From NCBI GenBank assembly GCA_021298815.1, contig JAJTHE010000021.1, forward strand, positions 84,479-148,478: a stretch of 64,000 nucleotides of DNA. The letters are read 5' to 3'. Made by a program: the position numbers and the translations under genes. The notes under the pieces were generated by a model. It made no database searches, had not been told where the DNA came from, and saw nothing but the letters and a program-made list of their open reading frames with translations. Each line of letters begins with the position of its first letter. Within the stretch, counting starts at the first letter, position 1. Shown piece by piece: positions 27,454 to 34,923 of this stretch. The DNA comes from Betaproteobacteria bacterium. Its GTDB lineage: Bacteria > Pseudomonadota > Gammaproteobacteria > Burkholderiales > CAIKXV01.

Positions 27454-28026
27454 CTAGAACGCCCGCCCGAAGGCGAGGAGCGTGCTGGGCGGAAGCTTGA
27501 TGCCCAGGCCCATGTGGAACACCAGGAAGATCACGCCGGTGGCCAAGACGGCATAGGCCAGCGCGCTGCGCCAGCGCGGATGGCCCAGGTAGCGGAAGGT
27601 CACGGTCAGGAACACCACGGTCGACAGCATGAAGCCCAGCCATTCGAATGCCAGCACGTAGGCGAGCAACAGCCCTGCCGGCACCAGGGCGGGAAGGTCG
27701 GGGTCGGGGTCGGGGTTGGAGGCCGTGGCAGGGGCGATGGCGGCACCGGCTCCGGTGACATCGGTGCCGGCGGCGTCATCGCCGGACGCATCCGCCCTCG
27801 ATGCAGGCCCGCCGTTGATGAACAGCACGACGCACAGCAGGACGCCGAACGCCGCCAGCACCGCCGGGAACAGCGCTGGGCCGATCACGTCGCCCTGCAG
27901 GGCGGCGGACAGCTCGGAGCCGCCCCATCCATAGAGCAGCACGATACCCAGGCAAAGAAGGGCGATGACGCGGTCCGCGCCCAGGCGATGCCGGGGTCCG
28001 GGCTGGCTGCCGCTCGACGTTGCCAT
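27454..28026 (-). CDS. tctB: TTT small membrane subunit TctB, with low-complexity Ala/Asp/Pro linker
   Basis: 190-aa four-TM-like protein abutting tctA; linker ...ASNPDPDPDLPALVPAGLLLAYVLAFEWLGFMLSTVVFL. Confidence 0.9.
   Translation of the reverse strand: MATSSGSQPGPRHRLGADRVIALLCLGIVLLYGWGGSELSAALQGDVIGPALFPAVLAAFGVLLCVVLFINGGPASRADASGDDAAGTDVTGAGAAIAPATASNPDPDPDLPALVPAGLLLAYVLAFEWLGFMLSTVVFLTVTFRYLGHPRWRSALAYAVLATGVIFLVFHMGLGIKLPPSTLLAFGRAF
27687..27715 (+). other. Potential G-quadruplex motif (sequence GGGCGGGAAGGTCGGGGTCGGGGTCGGGG) inside tctB
   Basis: At least four runs of three or more G within 29 nt; encodes the DPDPDPD linker on the opposite strand. Confidence 0.5.
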
Positions 28027-28041
28027 CGGAGCGCGCTCCGC

Positions 28042-28866
28042 TCAGCCGCGCCAGTTGTCGGCAGCGCCGTCGCGCTCGATCTTTTCTTCCAGCAGCGGCG
28101 TCGAACGCACCACCGCGTAGCGTGCATGTGCCGCCCCCACCGTCCATCGGCCTGCCGCACCCTTGGGGATGTGCAGCAGGTCGCCGGCCTGCGCGACCTT
28201 TCGCTCGCCCGCGATGTCGGCGTCGAGTTCCCCGCTGATCACGTAGGCAAACAGCTCATGCGGCGCGGCGGCCGTTTCGTGGCGATGGCCGGGCGGTGCG
28301 TCGACCAGGCCGAACGCCAGGTGCGGGCCCTCGACCCACTGCTCGTGCAGCCCGGACGACGCGGGTGCATCGAGCGACTCGATCATCGGATAGAAGCATC
28401 GTCCCAGGCCGTCGATGATTGCGCCCGATTTCCCGGGGTCCTTCTCCCTGCCGGGCCACTGGCCTTCCTTCAGAGCCTTCGCGACCTGCACCGCCGAGGG
28501 CGCCTCGTCGGGCAGCGACTCGTCGGCCGCCGAACCGATCAGCGTCCAGGTGCGGTCCTTGATGTACAGGTACTGGGTCTCGCCGTCCTCGGTCGCCCGG
28601 AAGCTGTGGCGCGCACACGGCGGGATGTGCACGAAGGTTCCCGGGTGCACGATGCGGCGGTCGGTTCCGACCACGCAGTTGATCTTGCCGATGATCGGGA
28701 AGGTCATCAGCTCGTTCGGGTGGTAGTGGAGCTCGGAACCCGTTCCTGCCCGCTTGATGTTGATGCGGAAGTACATGTACTGGCCCTCGATCACCGGCCC
28801 CTCGCCCGACGACAGATGGGGGTTGAGGTGATGGCGTTCCATCCGGGCCAGCTGGAAGTAGGGCAA
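28042..28866 (-). CDS. Two-cupin-domain protein (bicupin)
   Basis: GSELHYHPNELMTFPIIGKINCVVGTDRRIVHPGTFVHIPPCARHSFRA and PPGHRHETAAAPHELFAYVISGELDADIAGERKVAQAGDLLHIPKGA. Confidence 0.85.
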   Translation of the reverse strand: MPYFQLARMERHHLNPHLSSGEGPVIEGQYMYFRINIKRAGTGSELHYHPNELMTFPIIGKINCVVGTDRRIVHPGTFVHIPPCARHSFRATEDGETQYLYIKDRTWTLIGSAADESLPDEAPSAVQVAKALKEGQWPGREKDPGKSGAIIDGLGRCFYPMIESLDAPASSGLHEQWVEGPHLAFGLVDAPPGHRHETAAAPHELFAYVISGELDADIAGERKVAQAGDLLHIPKGAAGRWTVGAAHARYAVVRSTPLLEEKIERDGAADNWRG

Positions 28867-28906
28867 GGCGGTCTCCTGTGTGGGCGTGCGTGCGCCGCAA
28901 CGGCGG

Positions 28907-29902
28907 TCAGGCCTTCTTCGCCATCTCGGCCATGATCTGCGCGTAGAGCTTGTCTTCGCTGTCGATGAACGCGTCCAGGCTGGCGCCGATGATCCAGTCC
29001 TCGATCAGTTCATTCTGCCGGGTGTACTGCTTCCACTCGGCGGTCGCGCGCACCCGGTCGAGCGCGTTCACGTAGAAGCGCAGTGCTTCCGGCGGAATGC
29101 CGGGCGGCGCCATCACGCCGCGGAACTGCTTCAGGACCCGGAACTTGTGGCCCAGCGAGGCGAAGGTCGGCACGTTCGGGTAGAGGTCGGACTCGTAGAC
29201 GGCGGCCAGCATGCGCAGCCGGCCGGCCTTCACGTGCTGGTCGGCTTCCGACGGTTGCTCGAGCACGAAGTGGACATGGTTGCCGAGCAGCGCGGTCACT
29301 GCCTCCGCGCTCGACTTGAAGGGGGTGTAGGAGAACTCGACGCCGTTCTCGCGCGCGAGGTCCCGACCGGCGATAGACGGCGGCGTGCCGAAACCACCGC
29401 CGCCCTGCAGCACCAGGCGCGGCTTCTGCCGCGCCGCATCCAGCACGTCCTTGACCGTCTTCCAGGGCGATGCCGCGTTCACGTACATCAGCATCGGTTC
29501 GACCAGCATGATCGCCACCGGCGTGAAGCTGCGCACGGTCACGTCGGACTTGGTGAGCTGGGGTCCGACGATCAGTTGCGGCGTGAAGCCGATCAGGATG
29601 TGCGGGTTGCCGCGGTTCTGCACGGCCACATGGCGCCGCGCGCGATCGCCGCGTCCACCCGGCAGGCTCTCGACGGCGATGCGGGCCTCGACGATCCGGT
29701 TCTTTTCCCAGGCGCCGGCGAGCTGGCGCAGGAACATGTCGATGCCCGAGCCGGGGCCGGCATGGGTGGCGAGCACGATGCGTTCGGTCGGCGTCCAGAC
29801 GGCGGCCTGCGCCGCATTCGCATGGCGCCAGGGAAGGCCGGGCGCGGCCAGCGCCAGCGGCGCAGCCACGAGCTTCCGCCGAATGGCAGACGGGTGCGGC
29901 AT
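28907..29902 (-). CDS. Divergent TctC-like substrate-binding protein
   Basis: AAQAAVWTPTERIVLATHAGPGSGIDMFLRQLAGAW...ESLPGGRGDRARRHVA...FSYTPFKSSAEAVTALLGNHVHFVLEQPSEADQHVKAGRLRMLAAVYESDLYPNVPTFASLG. Confidence 0.8.
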   Translation of the reverse strand: MPHPSAIRRKLVAAPLALAAPGLPWRHANAAQAAVWTPTERIVLATHAGPGSGIDMFLRQLAGAWEKNRIVEARIAVESLPGGRGDRARRHVAVQNRGNPHILIGFTPQLIVGPQLTKSDVTVRSFTPVAIMLVEPMLMYVNAASPWKTVKDVLDAARQKPRLVLQGGGGFGTPPSIAGRDLARENGVEFSYTPFKSSAEAVTALLGNHVHFVLEQPSEADQHVKAGRLRMLAAVYESDLYPNVPTFASLGHKFRVLKQFRGVMAPPGIPPEALRFYVNALDRVRATAEWKQYTRQNELIEDWIIGASLDAFIDSEDKLYAQIMAEMAKKA

Positions 29903-30237
29903 GTGTGCTCCTCCTTGCTGCGCGCTGGTTGTCCCGGTCGAGTGCCGCTTCTTCTACGCGGGCGGCTGTCGTGCCGCGAGGGCGTGCATGGCCGTTCGGA
30001 GGCCATGTCGAAAACGCCGGTGCATCCTGCGCCGGTTGCCACGTGCGCCACCAATCTATGCGTCCGATGGCGACGAGTCAACCCTGTGCGCTGGTGATGT
30101 CGCCTGCCTGCCCATGCCCGCCCGGGCGCGGTTTGCCAAGGCGGACATGGCGCGTGCGCCGCACCCGTGACATTCTCGGAAACCGGCCGGAGGTTTTCGG
30201 ATCGCCGGATGGCTGAACGGGACAGACAGGAGATGAC

Positions 30238-31020
30238 ATGGACGCAGGCAGTGCAATGACCACGGAAGTGAAACGCGTGACCATCGACGATGGCGTGGCG
30301 CTGGTTACCCTCACCCGCCCGCAGGTGATGAACGCGGTCAACCTTCAGTTGCGCGCCGAGATCATCGAGTTCGCGCGCGAGCTCGATTCGGACCCCTCGG
30401 TCAGCGTCGTGGTGATCACCGGCGAAGGCGACAAGGCGTTCTGCGCCGGTGCCGACCTGAAGGAGCGGGGCACGCGCAGCGTCGCCGAGCTCTACGACGA
30501 GCGCCGCTTCTTCCGCAACCGCTGGGTGAACTCGGTGGCTTCGATGGCCAAGCCGACGATCGCTGCGATCAACGGCTACTGCCTCGGCGGCGGCTTCGAG
30601 CTGGCGTTGCAATGCGACCTGCGCATCGCGTCCGACAACGCGACCTTCGCGCTGCCTGAGGTCGGGCTGGGTTTCCTGCCCGGCGCCGGTGGCACGCAGC
30701 GGCTGCCGCGCGCGGTCGGCCTGCAGAAGGCGAAGGAACTGATCTTCACCGGCCGTCGCTTCGATGCTCGAGAGGCCGAGCGCCTCGGCCTCGTGCTGCG
30801 CGTGGTACCGCAGGCGGAACTGATGGCAGCGGCGATGGACCTCGCGCGGTCGATCGCCCGCCAGCCGCGCATGTCGCTCATCCAGGCCAAGATCGCGCTC
30901 AACGCGTCGCAGGAGACGATGCTGTCGGGCGGGCTGCAGGCCGAGAACGAGGCGTGGCTGCCGTGCCTGCTGTCGGATGCATGGAAGGGGCAGGTGGCAA
31001 AGTTCGGAGGCAAGGGGTAG
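30238..31020 (+). CDS. Enoyl-CoA hydratase/isomerase family protein
   Basis: VALVTLTRPQVMNAVN...VVVITGEGDKAFCAGADLKERG...AAINGYCLGGGFELALQCDLRIASDNATFALPEVGLGFLPGAGGTQRLPRAVG. Confidence 0.95.
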   Translation: MDAGSAMTTEVKRVTIDDGVALVTLTRPQVMNAVNLQLRAEIIEFARELDSDPSVSVVVITGEGDKAFCAGADLKERGTRSVAELYDERRFFRNRWVNSVASMAKPTIAAINGYCLGGGFELALQCDLRIASDNATFALPEVGLGFLPGAGGTQRLPRAVGLQKAKELIFTGRRFDAREAERLGLVLRVVPQAELMAAAMDLARSIARQPRMSLIQAKIALNASQETMLSGGLQAENEAWLPCLLSDAWKGQVAKFGGKG

Positions 31021-31098
31021 GATGCTTTCTGAATAAGGCATTCAAAACAATGAGTTCCGCGCAGTGGAACCGCGCGCATCTCCGAGGAGCCGATACGC

Positions 31099-32214
31099 AT
31101 GCCTGCCAGTACCCTGTTCTCGCCGTTCAGCCTGCGCGGGTTGCAGCTTCCGAACCGCATCGTCATTTCGCCGATGGGTCAGTACTCGGCGGACGAGAGC
31201 GGCCGCGCCACCGACTGGCACCTGATGCACCTCGGGCACCTCGCGATGTCGGGCTCGGGGTTGATGTTCACAGAGGCCACTGCGGTGCAGCCGCAGGGCC
31301 GCATCAGCCGGCACGACCTGGGCATCTGGTCCGACGACCATGTCGAGCCGATGAAGCGGGTGGTCGACTTCTGTCGCACGCATGGCGGCGCGAAGCTCGG
31401 CATGCAGCTCTATCATGCGGGCCGCAAGGGTTCGGTGTCGGTGGCGTGGGAGGGACAGAAGCCGGTGTCGGAGGCCGACGGCGGCTGGAAGACATTCAGT
31501 CCGTCGGCGGTCGCGCACGGCGGTCGCGCGATGCCGGTCGCGCTCGATGAACTGGGTATTCGCGAGGCGATCGAGGCATTCGCCGCCGCAGCGCGTCGTG
31601 CGGATGCGGTCGGCTTCGATACGCTCGAGATCCACGGCGCGCATGGCTACCTGATCCACAGCTTCCTCTCGCCGTTCGGCAACCATCGCACCGATGGCTG
31701 GGGCGGCTCGCGCGACAACCGGATGCGTTTCGCGCTCGCGGTGTTCGATGCGATCCGCGCGGTCTGGCCCGAGCGCAAGCCGTTGGGAATGCGGCTGTCC
31801 GCGACCGACTGGGCCGAGGGCGGGTGGTCGATCGACGACAGCGTCGAACTGTCCGCGAAGCTGCGCGAGCATGGCTGCGATTTCGTCACGGCATCGAGCG
31901 GGGGCGTGACCGCCGAGCAGCGGCTCAAGGTGCATCCTGGCTACCAGGTGCCGTTCGCCGAGCGTATCCGGCGCGAGGCGGGCGTTGCAACGATCGCGGT
32001 CGGGCTGATCACCGAGGCGCGCCAGGCCGACGAGATCCTTGCCACGGGCAAGGCGGACCTGGTCGCGCTGGCTCGCGGCATGATGTTCAACCCGCGCTGG
32101 CCCTGGCACAGCGCCGTCGAACTGGGCGAGTCGGTGTTCTATCCGAAGCAGTACGACCGGTCGCATCCGTCGATGCGTGGCGGCGACTTCCTGAAGCCGG
32201 TGCGCGACAGGTAG
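31099..32214 (+). CDS. NADH:flavin oxidoreductase, Old Yellow Enzyme family (YqjM/NamA-like)
   Basis: LFSPFSLRGLQLPNRIVISPMGQYSADESGRATDWHLMHLGHLAMSGSGLMFTEATAVQPQGRIS...GAKLGMQLYHAGRKGS...DTLEIHGAHGYLIHSFLSP. Confidence 0.95.
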   Translation: MPASTLFSPFSLRGLQLPNRIVISPMGQYSADESGRATDWHLMHLGHLAMSGSGLMFTEATAVQPQGRISRHDLGIWSDDHVEPMKRVVDFCRTHGGAKLGMQLYHAGRKGSVSVAWEGQKPVSEADGGWKTFSPSAVAHGGRAMPVALDELGIREAIEAFAAAARRADAVGFDTLEIHGAHGYLIHSFLSPFGNHRTDGWGGSRDNRMRFALAVFDAIRAVWPERKPLGMRLSATDWAEGGWSIDDSVELSAKLREHGCDFVTASSGGVTAEQRLKVHPGYQVPFAERIRREAGVATIAVGLITEARQADEILATGKADLVALARGMMFNPRWPWHSAVELGESVFYPKQYDRSHPSMRGGDFLKPVRDR

Positions 32215-32232
32215 CACACGACGGGCAGCACG

Positions 32233-32274
32233 CAAGAAGCAGCACACAAGAAGCAGCACACAAGAAGCAGTACA
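32233..32274 (+). repeat. Three tandem copies of a 14-bp unit, caagaagcagcaca (third copy has one mismatch)
   Basis: caagaagcagcaca caagaagcagcaca caagaagcagtaca, in the 89-bp gap between the OYE gene and tctC. Confidence 0.9.
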
Positions 32275-32303
32275 CGACAGCAAAACCTCTGGGAGGAGGC
32301 AAC

Positions 32304-33299
32304 ATGCGCAGGCGTTCGATCGCCCTTGCGGCGATGGCTGGTGTGCTGGCGGCGACCGCTGCCCCCGCGTTTCCACAGGCGGCCGGTAGCAGCGCCCGCG
32401 ACTTCCCGACGCGCCCGTTGCGTCTGGTCCTCGGCTATGCACCGGGCGGTACCACCGACATCCTGTCGCGGCTGCTGGCCGTGCACCTGTCCCAATCGCT
32501 CGGCCAGCCGGTGATCGTCGACAACCGGCCCGGCGCGAGTGCGATGATCGGCAGCCATGTGGTGGCCACGGCGGTTCCCGATGGGCATACGCTGCTGATG
32601 ACCCCCAGCGGCACGCACACATCGAACCTCAGCCTCTACCGGAAGGTTCCCTACGACACGGTGAAGGACTTCGCGCCGATCACGCTGTTCGCCTGGGTGA
32701 GCAACATGATCGTCACCCATCCGTCGACGCCGCTCAACAGCCTGCAGGACGTGATCCGCCAGGCGAAGGCATCGCCCGGCAAGCTGACCTATGCCTCGGT
32801 TGGCATCGGCTCGGTGTCGCACCTGTCGGCCGAGATGCTGAAGAACCTCGCGGGCATCGACGTCACGCACGTTCCGTACAAGGGCGGCGGCCCTGCGCTG
32901 GCCGCGATCGCGGCCAATGAAGTGACCATCATGTTCGCGGCGCTGCCCTCGGCCAGTTCGTTCGTGCAGGCAAAGCGCATCAAGCCGCTGGTGGTGACCA
33001 GCCCGAAGCGTTCGCCGACCTTGCCCGATGTTCCGACGGTCGCCGAGGCCGGCATCGCCGGCCTCCAGGTCATGGAGTGGTACGGTGCACTGGCGCCTGC
33101 CGGCACGCCGCGCGGCGTCGTGCAGCGACTGCGCGATGAACTGGTCGCCATCATCAAGCGTCCCGAGATCACGGCGCGCTTCATCGAGCTTGGCGCGGAT
33201 CCCGACTTCATGACGCCAGAGGCGTTCTCGAAGCAGATCGATGCCGATATCCGGATGTGGGCCGCCGTGGTCAAGCAGTCGGGCATACGCGCCGATTGA
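32304..33299 (+). CDS. TTT substrate-binding protein (TctC/Bug family)
   Basis: ARDFPTRPLRLVLGYAPGGTTDILSRLLAVHLSQSLGQPVIVDNRPGASA...VTHVPYKGGGPA. Confidence 0.94.
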   Translation: MRRRSIALAAMAGVLAATAAPAFPQAAGSSARDFPTRPLRLVLGYAPGGTTDILSRLLAVHLSQSLGQPVIVDNRPGASAMIGSHVVATAVPDGHTLLMTPSGTHTSNLSLYRKVPYDTVKDFAPITLFAWVSNMIVTHPSTPLNSLQDVIRQAKASPGKLTYASVGIGSVSHLSAEMLKNLAGIDVTHVPYKGGGPALAAIAANEVTIMFAALPSASSFVQAKRIKPLVVTSPKRSPTLPDVPTVAEAGIAGLQVMEWYGALAPAGTPRGVVQRLRDELVAIIKRPEITARFIELGADPDFMTPEAFSKQIDADIRMWAAVVKQSGIRAD

Positions 33300-33356
33300 G
33301 CGCGCGCACTGCCGCTTCCGCGATGGAGGAGGCAAGTGCGCGTCCCGGCGGTGGCG

Positions 33357-33608
33357 TCACCCGTGGTGCGCGCTGCGCTGCCGCTGCGCGCGCACGCGCT
33401 TGTAGACCATCGTGTAGAGCCCGGTGAACATCAGGATCGGCCAGAGGAAGACGCTGATCGCGACCCACATGGTCCGGCCATCCATCGGACCCCGCTCGCC
33501 GTTGCTGCTGCGCGAGACGGTGCCCTCGCTGAACAGATGGCGGACCGGGTAGGTCGCCAGGCCGAACAGTGCACCAATGACGAGGAACGAGACGATCATG
33601 CTGTTCAT
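33357..33608 (-). CDS. Small hypothetical membrane protein, two predicted TM segments
   Basis: MNSMIVSFLVIGALFGLATYPVRHLFSEG...MWVAISVFLWPILMFTGLYTMVYKRVRAQ. Confidence 0.6.
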   Translation of the reverse strand: MNSMIVSFLVIGALFGLATYPVRHLFSEGTVSRSSNGERGPMDGRTMWVAISVFLWPILMFTGLYTMVYKRVRAQRQRSAHHG

Positions 33609-33751
33609 GGTGAGACTCCCGTGGTCGGCACGCGCAGGCGGGCGGCGTGCGAAACTGGAGTCTGACATGCCAGATGGACAAATGCATGTGTCATTCTAGT
33701 GTGACGGTCCCGCAGAAGACACCTTCAGGCATTTTTCGATGCTGCGCTGCG

Positions 33752-33873
33752 GTCACTCCACCTTGATGTTCGCCGCCGCGACGATCTTGCGGAACTTGTC
33801 GATCTCGCTGCGGATGTGCGCGTCGAACTGTTCGGGCGACAACGGTGCCGGTTCCGCGCCGAGCGAGGCGAGC
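33752..33873 (-). pseudogene. Truncated 3' remnant of a tctC gene (39 codons plus stop), near-identical to the 3' end of 37756..38739
   Basis: 119/122 nt identical to 37755-37876; encodes LASLGAEPAPLSPEQFDAHIRSEIDKFRKIVAAANIKVE* with all three differences synonymous. Confidence 0.92.
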
Positions 33874-33888
33874 GGCCGGCGCACGGCA

Positions 33889-34923
33889 TCAGTCCGCCCG
33901 GATGCCCGCCTCCCTGATCACCGTCGCCCACTTGGTGATCTCTGCCTTGATGAATGCCGCGAACTGGGCGGGGGTGTTGCCGACCGGCTCGAACCCCTGT
34001 TCGAGCAGGGCCTGGCGGGTATCGGGCAGCGCCAGTGCAGCGGCCACGTCGCGCTGGAACTTCTCGGTGATCGCAGCCGGCGTTCCGGCAGCCGCCAGCA
34101 GCCCGCTCCACTGGTTGACCTCGAAGCCGGGAATGCCGCTTTCGGCGACCGTCGGCAGTTCCGGGAACAGTGAGGATCGCCTGTCGGTGGTGACCGCAAG
34201 CGCGCGCAGCCGCCCGGCCTTCACCTGCTGCAGCACGGAGGGCACGTTCGGGAACATCATGTGGACCTGTCCGCTCACCAGGTCCAGGATCGCCGGCGGC
34301 TGGCCCTTGTACGGCACGTGCACGATCCGGCTCCTGCTGGCGGACTTGAACAGCTCCGCGGCCATGTGCGCCGACGCGCCGGTGCCGGAGGACGCATAGT
34401 TCAACGCATCGGGCCGCGCCCTCGCCAGCGCGATCAGCTCGCGCACGTTCTTCGCCGGAACCGTCGGATGCACCACCAGCATCAGCGGCGAAGAGGACAC
34501 CAGCGTGATCGGCGCGAAGTCCCTGACCGGATCGTAGATCGGCTTGCGCGACAGGCTCGGATAGGTGGTGAAGGTCGCCGGGACGAGCACCACGGTGTAT
34601 CCGTCCGGCGCCGATCGCGCGGCCGCCTCGGTGCCGACGTTGCCGCCTGCGCCCGGCCGGTTGTCGATCACGACCGTCTGCTTCCACGATTCGCCGAGCT
34701 TCTGGCCGATCAGCCGGGACACGATGTCCGCGGCGCCGCCGGGTGTGAACGGCACGATCCAGCGGACCGGTTTCGCGGGCCACCCGGATGCCAGATCGCC
34801 GCTCGCCTGGGCCTGCACTCCGCATGTGCCGGTGCACAGCGCGAGGGCGGCAGCGCCTGCGCCTGCCCGGCGCGACAGGCTTGTCCGGCCGACCGGATGC
34901 GTCCGGCACGCAATGCCGCTCAT
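33889..34923 (-). CDS. TTT substrate-binding protein (TctC/Bug family), ATGA-coupled to upstream flavoprotein gene
   Basis: SGWPAKPVRWIVPFTPGGAADIVSRLIGQKLGESWKQTVVIDNRPGAGG...IVHVPYKGQPPA. Confidence 0.94.
   Translation of the reverse strand: MSGIACRTHPVGRTSLSRRAGAGAAALALCTGTCGVQAQASGDLASGWPAKPVRWIVPFTPGGAADIVSRLIGQKLGESWKQTVVIDNRPGAGGNVGTEAAARSAPDGYTVVLVPATFTTYPSLSRKPIYDPVRDFAPITLVSSSPLMLVVHPTVPAKNVRELIALARARPDALNYASSGTGASAHMAAELFKSASRSRIVHVPYKGQPPAILDLVSGQVHMMFPNVPSVLQQVKAGRLRALAVTTDRRSSLFPELPTVAESGIPGFEVNQWSGLLAAAGTPAAITEKFQRDVAAALALPDTRQALLEQGFEPVGNTPAQFAAFIKAEITKWATVIREAGIRAD

Noticed and set aside
25729-28935. 1068-aa + strand ORF (also 13108..16020, 34788..37769, 46795..48741, 49647..52316)
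   Set aside because: Composition-biased (Arg, Gln, His, Gly, Ala) shadow ORFs antisense to or out of frame with well-supported genes; no family motifs.
31030-31044. TGAATaaggcATTCA inverted repeat after the enoyl-CoA hydratase gene
   Set aside because: 5-bp arms, no T-tract; insufficient for terminator or operator call.
32220-32280. CRISPR-like short repeat array
   Set aside because: Unit is 14 bp with no unique spacers; a simple tandem repeat.
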